This document shows positions 50,126-61,016 of a DNA stretch of 64,000 nt, piece after piece. Positions within the stretch are counted from its first letter, which is position 1; each line of letters begins with the position of its first letter. The position numbers were made by a program, and so were the translations under genes. The stretch lies in the NCBI RefSeq assembly GCF_964275005.1, contig NC_092693.1, forward strand, positions 27,829,173 to 27,893,172, written 5' to 3'. Under the pieces are notes generated by a model. That model was given only the letters and a program-made list of their open reading frames with translations, did no database searches and was not told the origin of the DNA. This stretch comes from Diadema setosum (lineage: Eukaryota; Echinodermata; Echinoidea; Diadematoida; Diadematidae).

Positions 50126-50512
50126 TTAATGCACTAGATCTACATGTACTTTCATTTCTTCCCGTCGATCGGCAGCAGCATCAACTAAGCATGGCGGTTG
50201 TGTGAGATGACGATCTCCCAGGAATTGATGAATTTCAAAATACTGGGGGCATGCCCTAAGGAGAGTATCTCTTCCAGCCCCTGATCGGTTTCTCTTTTCT
50301 GCCTTGTAATATTTAATTTTCAGCGATTTCATTTTATTGATGACAGATCCTTTCACGCTTTTGAATGCTTTATCGCCCAGTTCGGCTGGAAAGTTCTCAA
50401 GCATTCCGTTTGTGATTTTGTCATGAGCAAATGCGTTCCTTTTCGTCCGGCCATCTAAGATTTTTTTAATCACCATTTCCCCTATACTTAGGTGTACCAT
50501 GTCATTAGTCAA
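50126..50512 (-). CDS. Myb/SANT-like DNA-binding ORF, probably transposon-derived
   Basis: An intact 128-residue frame on the minus strand. It contains KGSVINKMKSLKIKYYKAEK, RNRSGAGRDTLLRACPQYFE and IHQFLGDRHLTQPP, the layout of the trihelix Myb/SANT domain seen in the accessory protein of PIF/Harbinger transposons and in related host genes (helix, N-K-x(2)-L-K-K-Y-K, then FE..D..LG.RP). No nuclease partner or TIRs were found nearby, so it may be an isolated remnant or a domesticated copy. The first codon used is a guess. Confidence 0.5.
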   Translation of the reverse strand: MTNDMVHLSIGEMVIKKILDGRTKRNAFAHDKITNGMLENFPAELGDKAFKSVKGSVINKMKSLKIKYYKAEKRNRSGAGRDTLLRACPQYFEIHQFLGDRHLTQPPCLVDAAADRREEMKVHVDLVH

Positions 50513-51729
50513 ATGAATCTAGACATCTGCCATTTTGAGAACCACTTAACAGATGAAATTCAACGCACTTCTAATTGAGGGGGTCACTTTTGAAAGTTTG
50601 AAAAATCCATAAATCAGGTTAGTGACTCGAGAAGGCCAATTTTCGTTACATGAACCTTTACATACTCAAGATCGAATAATTTCTTTAAAAAATGTTCTAA
50701 TTAATATTTTGGTGGATTAAAGAGGATATTTAAAATAACATTTCAAATATGTGGCTTAGCACTTTATTGCAGCCAAATCCATTACATACAAATATTCGTT
50801 ATTCTGTGAAAGCTCACAAAATATCAAGGCCTCTTTGCTTAAAATGGAAAAGTAATGTAAGATTTTAGATTCCCTCCTTTGTGACGTGAAATTAAGACAA
50901 TATATACTTTTTCTACCAGTCTCTAATGTGTAATCTGTGTGAACCTATGGAGATATACATTGTACTTGGCATATATTTCAGACAAGCACAGAATCAATCA
51001 TACCCTTAAAGACATCTTGAAATACAGAGATTTTGATTCAACAATTCAAGTTTTAAAAAGACGAAGCATTCACTATCATAATATTCACATACAGAGTTGT
51101 AATTTTGTCATGGGGGGTGGGGGGTTGAGGACTGTACATCTTCCATGTACCTGAAAGCATGGAAAGGGTCCCTCCTTCAGTATCATGCGTGTAATGCGTT
51201 TTAGCATTAATAGTATCTAAATCAGGGGGAAAAAAATTGAGTAAAAGGGTATCAACATTATTCCGGAGGTTATGATGTCCTTCGACAAAGGGAGTAAAAT
51301 ACCATTGAAGCACTCATTAAAGCCTTGCTAATAGGGTAGATTGTGTTTTTTGTTTTTGTTTAGGGTATCAAAATCACCTCTAGTACTGAGTCAACAATCC
51401 TTCTTTGTATGAGGATGCATTTCAAGAAAAAAGTGTTGTATGAGGATGATGTGTAGGCCTCAATGAATACCCCCCCCCCCCCCCCAATATTCGTTTGTAA
51501 ATGCAACAGTGTGAAACTATGCAGGAAACTTCATATCACAAAATGAATGACTAAGTCTTTATGACAAAAATTCGATAAAAAGAACAATTCCAAAATGTGG
51601 AATTAAAAAAAAAAAAAATCTCTTTGGAAGTCTGAACACTTATAAATTGCCTATATTTGAATAGCCCATACATGCTGGAATACATTGTGCTGAATAAGAC
51701 CAAAATAGATGGCTGGTAACTGACAATGT

Positions 51730-52400
51730 ACCTACCCAGTTGGTTTGTATCGTACATTTTACCTATATGTATGTTTTCAGACCACATTTGGATTATAAAG
51801 ATCGTTTAGACACAATAAACTTGTAACTGTATTGAAGCCATTAGGATGACAAAATCATACATGAGAAACTGAAAAATCTGTGCTTTCAATAGTTTCATCA
51901 ATCACAAAACTAAAATTAGTTTTACAGAAACTCTCTTTTTTAAAGCAATCTTGAAAACAAGCATGTGAAAAATAACTCTGAAATTTGTAACAGAATTATA
52001 CAGCAAAGTCGTTTTTCGCTCCAACATGGAAATTTCGTAGTGTATGATAAATGCTCGGGTTAAAGTTAAGATTCATGATGAGGAAAAAACAAACTGTGTT
52101 CAAACATACTGCTATCTGTACATGTTTACCAATGTGAATGTTTTTAGATCACACTTGGATCAGGAAAAAATATTTAGGAACATAAGGTAGATACTACAAG
52201 CCATCTTGATATATGACAAAATCAAACATGAAAAAAAAAAATACACTGACTACTTTCCATACATTTCACCATTCATATGACTCTCACATGATTTCAAAGA
52301 AGCTTTCCTTTTGAAGCAATCTTTTGAAACCAAATATGAAAAATAACTCTGAAATTTGTAACAGAATACAGCAAAGTCATTTTTTCTTGTCCAACATGGA
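51730..52400. repeat. Diverged direct duplication, period about 370 bp
   Basis: The phrase ATAACTCTGAAATTTGTAAC, followed by agaat..acagcaaagtc and CCAACATGG, occurs at about 51971 and 52343. The upstream 200 bp of each copy also share words in order (GACAAAATCA.ACATGA, TTTAAAGCAATCTT). A decayed tandem duplication. Confidence 0.65.
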
Positions 52401-53341
52401 GAGTTCTTAATAAAAATGCATGAAAAATGCTAAGTTTAAAGGGTATATTCAGGAGTAGAATAAAGGGCGCTATTGACTCAAAATCAAATTACAATTTTAA
52501 ACAAAACAACCACCATCAGAATTGATGCTTTGAAATATGCTTTGATTGCTTTCAGCATTTAATGATTTAAATTGATAAACCGCAGAGGTATCCACAATGT
52601 GGAACTATGAATTTTGTACAACAGCATTATTATCATTTTTTTTTTTTTCAGATTTGAAAAATAACCTTTGAAAGTTTGAATGTATTGTAAAGGTGACATC
52701 CTTTCCAGGATGTCTAACATGTAAGTATATAGTGTCTCTGTCATGTAAGAAACTACTTGGAAGCACTGCTGTATTGACAGAGGTGGGGATTGTCTTGGAA
52801 ATTTGATATAAATTAATCGATTTTAAAAATACATTTTTATAATCTACGTGTATTTTCTACTGTCAATCGCTAACCCCCTGAAATATGGTTGCGAAAGCAT
52901 AGCAGAATTGCATTTTATTCAAAATAGATGCTAATATTGGTTTTTCATGTGGCAAGTCAAGTCATTCTTCATAGTGGTACTGAAGATCCATTTTGTTGAT
53001 GGAAGATTTGCATAGCCAAATGATGAATGAGTGCCCACTGACTGATACCTTAAATATCAGTGGAATGCTATGCAGTCTATGTTCAGATCCCGAGCTGCCG
53101 ATGGCCCGCTTTGCTCCTCTACATTAGCTCTTTTAAGAACATCTTCTTGGGCATCCCTTCCGTTCTTTCTTGTGTATTTCCATGGCATTTTGGTGTCTTA
53201 GAAAAAAAAAAAAGAAAGAAAATGGCTCAACATGTACATCTAAGCATTAGTTCTTGTATTATCTTTTATTCCTTGTTGAATTAAAAGCTTTAAAAAAATT
53301 GTACAATAGTTCACATTTGGGTACGATGAGGCAGGCATAGG

Positions 53342-53434
53342 TTAACCCGTTGAGGACGAGTCCCGAGTATACTCGGGCAGGTGTCTATGGGAAATGCGTG
53401 TTGTAGCAAAATCAGTCCGTCTTCAACGAGTTAA
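53342..53434. mobile_element. Tiny TTAA-flanked palindrome
   Basis: TTAACCCGTTGAGGACG and CGTCTTCAACGAGTTAA are inverted, 93 bp apart overall. A second inner hairpin is CCCGAGTATACTCGGG. Likely a minimal MITE. Confidence 0.6.
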
Positions 53435-56161
53435 GTCGACCCATTGCTCAGTATGCCCCAATCAAAAGATTTATCTTACCCATTGCATGCTATTTTGAAA
53501 ACTTGATAGGTTTTTATACAAAAATCCACGATAATCTATATCATCAGTTCATAAGAAGCAATTTTAATAGATCCAAGATACCCTATGTCTACAAAAACCA
53601 GAAAATAACAAAAAACTGTGAAAACTAAGAAAATAACGACAAATTTCTTAACCTTCTCCCCCATGTGACAGAGGCAGTTCCAGCGATGTAGAATGATATG
53701 CTTTCCATAGGGTGCCAAACAACTTTCAATTGTTGTGGTTTCCTAGCAACAAGGGGTGGCTCAACTTACCCACTGGCTCATCTTACCTGACTTTCCCCTA
53801 CTGCTCTTACAAAATACCTGATACAATACAAAGGACCTCTTTGTAGCCAGTTTCCAACTGTGGCAATATTTAGTCATGGCTTGAAAAGTGTTTTTCAGAG
53901 CTAATTTTTACCTCTAGTAATATTTTGTCATCGTATACCATCATCATGCCATGACAAGTTTGTAGGAATCAAAAGTTTGTTTCCCTCTCCTGGTAAGCAT
54001 TGGCTTAGAATGCCACTATAGGAAACAATCAGCAGGTGTGTGCATTTTGTGTTATGTCAACAAGACTCCAATAAGTGTTGTGATATTGAAAAAGCAGTGT
54101 GGAGGTTGGTACTCTTCACTGGAACAAAGCTGTTCCACAACTACTTACTTTGAGTAGACATGCCACAATCAAATAATGTCCATTTTTTGTACCAATATTA
54201 ATATTTGTCAAGTGTTGAGTGTAACACTGTGGTGATATGTCACCCACCATGTAGATTTTTCTTCGAGGATGTTTTTTTTTCCCCAAATCAAAAGGAACTT
54301 ACTCTTAAATGTATTCATAATGTGATGTGATGGATTTTTGTTGGCCCCAATGATGATCAGAACAAACCCCATGACCATGTACATTCTTCTCCAGTGAAGT
54401 CTCCACATGGGGAGAACGTTGATGTGTACTGACAATTGTGTGTTTTTTTATTGAATTAAATCAAAGAATGCATCTATACATGACAACTTGATTTGCGCTT
54501 TATTTGTGTTACCTTATGGGATTAGAAAATGCTTCATGACTCAAGGGGAGAGTACATTTCATTTGAATTTGTTGTATTTTCAGACAACTATGAAAACAAG
54601 TAAAACTACTAATGCATCATTATGTTTCATTATGATTTATTCATCAGAATACATGGTGGTAGAGCAGAATGACAGAAAAAAAAAAGAAATGGAAAAAGTT
54701 TTACATGATATTTATAAAGTACATCATTTACAATGGCAAAACATATCAGAGTGTATGTACGTACATCACAAAATAATTGCAAGGTATATCTACTGCAGTG
54801 CTGAATCTACTAATGCTCTGTTGCAATTCTGACTTGTGCGACAAAAAGAGCCGGGAGGAGCCAAAATATTTGCTTCTCCCCAGCATTCCAACAGACCTTC
54901 ATGAGAGGTCACTGGTGAGAAGGGCAAGAAAATGATACTGCAGTCTTTCAAATTCACACAAAATCATACTTGCACAAATTCATATTATAATTTATTGCAC
55001 AACCAAACATCTATGCTTTTGACCACAGCCTAGTCATCGCAGTGGAAAATTCTCTGGATGTCTGACTTGAGTTTTAAGGAACTGGTTGCTATGGAACCAT
55101 TTACTGATGAACCCATTTCTAGGAGAAATTCCTATTTTCAATTGTTCTGGCACTGATTTTCTATTGAGTGGGGAAGTGTGAGAAGTGTCCCTTGCAATAG
55201 CAACATTCATGGCATTCATTATGACATCACAACACTGGATACATTGCTTTCATATTGCACTAGAGGTGGTTGTGGTAGACTGATGTTTGTTCATCTTCCC
55301 TCTAAAACTTCTGTCCTCCCAGCCACTGGGCAATCTGTGATTGACATAATCCCAACATTGAACCCAGAAGTGAACTTTCTGACATGTTGTGAGGTACTAC
55401 ATTTAAATCACAGTTAAAACATTTGTATAAGCAGCTACAAATGAATCTGAATCTTAGCCAAAGGAATCCAAAATTACTGTCACATTATCAATTAGACTGT
55501 CCCAGTTGCCTTTGACACTTTATATGAGAAAGCCTTGTCAGAGTCTTCAACAATTGCTTCTATATTCCACAAGATACCCTGAATTAAAAATCAATTAATC
55601 ATCTACAATATGAATTGCTAGAGTGACATCTGTCTCAATACATTTCAGATTAAGCAGAAAACAAAATGTGCAGTACAGGGAAACCCCATTAACTAGATTG
55701 CAGGGACTGCAGACTTTACCATGTTATTTACTGGTAGCTTGTTGTAAATGCACTGTAAAAGACCAACTAAATACAGTAGTGGAAAATCATCTCTCTCTGT
55801 AATATACAAAAGGGGTAATCCATATATTGCTCTTCTTTCCACATGGTGTCAGTGTTCTCCAATAAGATAGGAATATAGAAACTTACCTAAAAATCTCACA
55901 TACAGGTAACAATCTCATTTCTTGAGATAACATGGAAAAAAAAAAAACCCAAAACAAATCAACAATCGGTCCAACCAAAACACAAACCTCAAAATAAAAA
56001 CACGAATGCTAAAATACCAGCAACATTAGTGATAACCAGTCTCAAATCAAGCTTTCAGGTTATTTCTTTTCTGTTATAAACATTAACTTAATAACACAGA
56101 AGTTTGTTTATTGGCTGAGAATCAGAAAGGGTTTATCACATTTTTTTTTTTTTTTTTTTTG

Positions 56162-56192
<31 letters not shown>

Positions 56193-58007
56193 TTTGGGGG
56201 GGGGTATACAGTTATTGGTGTCGAGTTGTAGAGCTCGATCTCCTCTACATTATGGTGTCAATTTGAAGTTATTTTCATTTCTTCAGTAAAATGTTAAAAA
56301 GGAAAACCACAAGGGCACTATTTTACCCTATATTTAGAACAATGCTTTTAAATCTACCGACTTTTGAGTCAATTTTTTATTTCATGAAAATGGATTATTT
56401 CATTTTTATTCATGCCCAAATCTTATTTTCACGCATAGAAATTATTTAATGATCACAATTTAGCTTGTTTGTTGATGTGTATGTCTTTCTGTCCATGTGT
56501 GTTTTTATTTGAGTGTCCAATAAAAAATGTGCTTTGTTCACAAACTTCTCAGACACAAACAAATTTACAAGACTTTTGACAGGCAACTAAACAATTGTTA
56601 AGAAAAACACTTCCTCTCTCAAAGTGGTTGGAAAGCACCAGAAGAAGAGAAAGGGAAAATAAAAGGAAGAAATGAAAAAAAAAAATACAATCTTCATTTC
56701 AGGAGCATGAAGCTCATTAATTTGAACTTGTGCAGTGTTCTGAACAAATTTCACAGAGGTGAAAATTGGTGGAAATTCTAGGAGAAGTGCCACCATAGTG
56801 TATGTTAGCAGATATATACTGCTTCCTTGTTGTGAATCCATATATACAAAACACATATATGAATATCTGATAAAAAAAAGCCAACTTTAAATATTCTTGC
56901 TGAGCCCACATGCATCCATTCTACATCTGCATGCCATACACAACTTTTTCATGACAGGCTAAAATGATTGGTAAACACAGTATATTGCATTGATGGGTAA
57001 TGTTATTAAAGGCATAATTTACCATTTGCAGATGAAACAAAAACCCAGCATTAGTGCTTTAAAATAGTTCTAAAATGTGAGTTCGGGATAGAAACAACCA
57101 TTGTAAAAATTTGAAGAAAAAAAAATGTAGAATTGATGTTAATTGCTGTTAAATACACAAAATATGAACAATAGTTAAAAGTTCAACTTGTTCTGATAAC
57201 TGCATTCTATGGTGTGAACAGTGTACTCTGTTAATTGTCACAAGTGATGAAAACAGCATATACACAGAAATCTCCTCACTGCTTGAATATTTCATTCTTA
57301 AGATGCCTTCTTAAAACGATAATGACAAATAATATACAGCTGCCAAAATACATTGATTGAGATGAACCTGTAACTGAGGATACAGGCAAACAACAAGGGA
57401 ACAGAAATTTCTTCAAATGCTGTACAAAAGAGCTGTAGGTTTTCAAACTGTGCCAAAGCCAAAGATATTTGGGTCAATACATGTGATCCACAAAAAGCAA
57501 AATGCTTGATACATTCTGCATACATCTGCTCACTTACCAACAACAGTAATCTTTCAGACAGACATACAAAATTTATTCACATAGCACCAAGTAATTTTTG
57601 AAGTTCAGTAACTTTTTTTTTTGTTTAAATTTCTCCCACTCAGAAGAATTTCAGTGTCAGTCTGAAAATGAAAAGAATAATTGATTCATTGCTATATACA
57701 GCAGGCTAATCAAACCTGACTAATACACAGAAGTAAGATGTGCCACTGGGAACTAGCAGCCAAATGTTGAATTACCAACTGTACTGTGGGAAAAGGTAGA
57801 TATTGCAAGCTTATAACCAGTCTCCATATACACAAAGATTGCAATTATTGTCAACGGTTGCTGTGGCAGTAGGAAATAAATGATCAGCTAAACAAACAAA
57901 CAAACCCACATACAAAACAATGTATTAAATGGAGAAAAACAAAATCCACAAAACACTGTGTGTGTGTGTGTATGTGTGTGTGTGTGTGTGTGTGCAAAGA
58001 TGTGGAG

Positions 58008-58076
58008 GGTCATACACGGTTTGAACCCAGTACCCCGATCCCCACCCAATGCACCACAGCACTCCCCTAGGATATG
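58008..58076 (-). repeat. Possible tRNA-related SINE fragment
   Basis: The minus strand contains a box-B-like stretch (GGGTTCAAACC) preceded by GTGGTGCATTGGGTGGGG, which loosely resembles box A. Adjacent to a (TG)n run. Weak. Confidence 0.25.
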
Positions 58077-60561
58077 TTTTCTAACATCAAACAGGAGGTA
58101 CAAACATCCTTTTAAAGGCTGTGCACCAATCTATTGTGTACAGCTGTACAATCTGTGTATATCTGCACTGTGATCACAAAATGACATGATGCCAGGGTAT
58201 CTTCATTTGGGCTTTTTCTTAAATTTCTAACATTCATCATGAGCTACCAGAGAGTGCATTACGTGGACCAACCTTTCTTGTGATACCCACTTCTTCCATT
58301 CCTTTTTTCATATTTTCATTTCTTCAAACATGATTTGAATATGAATTATGTACTTCTTTCAGTTCAGTTTTCAGTTCCAGATCAACTGACATTTACTTTA
58401 ATTTGTCTACAAAACCATAACAAATTACAAAGTATACATTTCACAACTATTATTTCATCATTTGGTAGAAAATACATAATAAAAGTACCATCAGGACCAA
58501 TCTGTAAAGAGGATTTTGCTCTAATACATCCAAACAATGCCAATCAAGATAGAGACTGGCAAGATGAGGACATACACCAGCAAACACTTTACATCAATAT
58601 GACCGCAGCCAAGGCATCACTGTCTCAGCAACGGTAATATCCTACTCCTCCTATCATCAATTTGGCAGCAGGCTTTACCTACCAGTAAATCTCTTCTTCA
58701 CAAACAGAGAGTTTCCTCACTTGGTCGTTGTTTCAACAAAGAGAATTAAGTTACAACACCAATGATCAAAAAACAAACAAACAAACATACAACCGAACGC
58801 CTAATCTGACCAGTGGATCTACAAAATCACTATGTCCAACTGGATCTAACTAGTGCCAAATGAAACTGGACATGATGGAAACATATTCTCACTAAATGTC
58901 TTGCCAATATCTCTGTTGCAGCACCATCAATATTCAAATCAATAAAATCTTTGCTAGCTTTGAATATATTTCACATCTTTTAATGTTTTGTTTAAATCAT
59001 ACAATTGTGTATCTAGTTATTGCAGAGTATTACTAACAGTTGTCCAGATGGAAAGGTGAACTCAATGATGTTTTTAGCATCCAACTAGCTACCAGTATTA
59101 ATAAGAATATCTTGTCAAGGCAAACTTTCTGGATTAGTTCACATAAATCCAGTATCAACTTCTTCCTTTTCTTTTCCTTTTCCCGCCATTGTGAATGAAA
59201 GGACTGGTTTGCTTGCTGCTTAAAAAAGCAATCTGGAATATCTGACACTACTTCTACTAACCATATTTTACTCTCTTTCTTTTTCAGCCTTTAGAGCCTG
59301 CACCCTACATTTCCTGTAAACACTCATTCACAATAGAATTATAACAAAGTTTACTGATGAGTACTGACTGTGGCATCAACTTAGTGCATGCAATGGAGGG
59401 GAGGATTTTGTGGGAAGGGGATTAGGAGAGAGTGACGGCAAGCGAGTGAAAAAAAAAAAAAAAACGGGGGGAGCTCTCATTTAAGTAGAACAAAGAGGCA
59501 ACCTAGAAGTCAAAATTTGCATCTAAGTTATCAGTATATACACTTGAGTGTTGCTGATGATACATCACTGATGAGTACCACAGACAGTGGTATCTCAGTT
59601 CATTGTCCAAATAGTTTACCTGTATATAACTGTGAGGGATATCAAGCCAAATTTGATTTTTATAATTATTTATTATTATAACCATGAACAAATAGTGGCA
59701 AATTTACAACTCATCACAATCACACAAGTACTTCATTTGATATGCTTCAAAGTACAGGAAACCAATATTTTTAGTACCTTCTAATGTTGCTGCACTTTAA
59801 ACATGAAAATACTCTGTCACAATGTATACATTCATATTCATTAAATGACTGTTGAAAGAAAAACAGAAATAGTACATGACACAAAGATGTGTACATGTAT
59901 GTACCAGAGTTTGCTCTAACTCCAGCACTGAGTGGATTACAAAAAAAGGTTATATACATCGTCCAAGACGTTGCATGACAAAAAATCGCTCATTTATATA
60001 CACAATTATTGTGAGGTGCGGTAAGTCCACAAGATAATTTATAAAACTTTTGTCGATATGAAACTTTTTTTTTTCAGCATTTGTACCCATCTGGTCAGTC
60101 AAAAAAAAAAAGAATCCAACATAATTGACAACCAACGAATCGCTTCATAAGAAAGTGGAGAGGAAGATGTGAAGATAGAAAAGTATTCATCTCGATGTAC
60201 AACTAGAAAACTGTCAAAATAGGCAGTAGCTCCTACGGACAAAAGAGGAATTTTGCCCAAAGCCCTACATCTACCAATGAAAATATGATGTCAGTCACAG
60301 AACTCTTAAAAGCAACCTCCTTATAGACAGTTTACTCTCTAAAAAGCAATGCTAATGAAATAAAACAGAAAGGAAAATAAGAGAGGACAACATGTATCAC
60401 CAAATACTTCATATTAAAAAAAAAAGAAAAAAGAAACGAAACAAACAAGCAGGAATATTGTTAGAAAAACTGATTGGTGCTCAAGCACCAAGAAGAGGAA
60501 TCCATGGGAGTGTAACCAAGGCGAGGAAGATGATAATGACTGACCAGATGAGTACCTTACG

Positions 60562-61016
60562 TCATTGCTGCGAGACGCTGTTATACGATGGTGGCGGTGC
60601 TAAATGTTCACTCTGTAGCATTTGGGCAAAGGCATCTGGGTGTCGCAGCACGATTTCGTAGGAGGGTGGTCCCCCGCCCCCGCTGAGGGCCTCCAGCTCC
60701 TCACAGATGGTCCCGTCCTGGGAGACGGGGCTAGAGACGGGGCTGGTGGTGCTGCTGGCTATGGAAGTCCTGGAGCAGATGGTGAACGGGAGGGCGTCGT
60801 AGCGCCGGCTTTGTGAGAAGCCCCCGCTGGTGGGCCTGGCCCGCGATGAATGGACCATCATGACCACCATCGGTGTGGAGCGCGGCGGGGATGAGGCTGT
60901 CTCCTCAAAGCGCCTGTCACATGACTTGCAGGCATAGTGGAGCAGGGCGCCCCCAATGATGATGAAGGAGAATGCTGATATCAAGGATATTGCAATTATT
61001 GCCCCAGGTGGTAGCT
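60562..61016 (-). CDS. SRCR receptor, membrane span and cytoplasmic tail exon
   Basis: The acceptor (catcctcag) is followed by AG CTA CCA CCT. 151 codons including the stop TGA at 60562-60564. GC-rich for the window, with strong coding character. The ORF start at 61041 is upstream of the acceptor and is not the true start. Confidence 0.9.

Larger units (their letters stand above)
50513..60561 (-). other. Long gene-poor stretch, perhaps partly the 3' UTR of the SRCR gene
   Basis: Ten kilobases of AT-rich DNA without a convincing exon. It contains the duplication at 51730, a small TTAA palindrome at 53342, (TTTTG)n near 56155-56190, (TG)n near 57957-57994 and poly-A/T runs. From about 54.5 kb towards 60.5 kb the sequence has few palindromic elements, which would fit a long untranslated region of the minus-strand gene ending at 60562. 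Several AATAAA signals lie on the minus strand. Confidence 0.35.
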
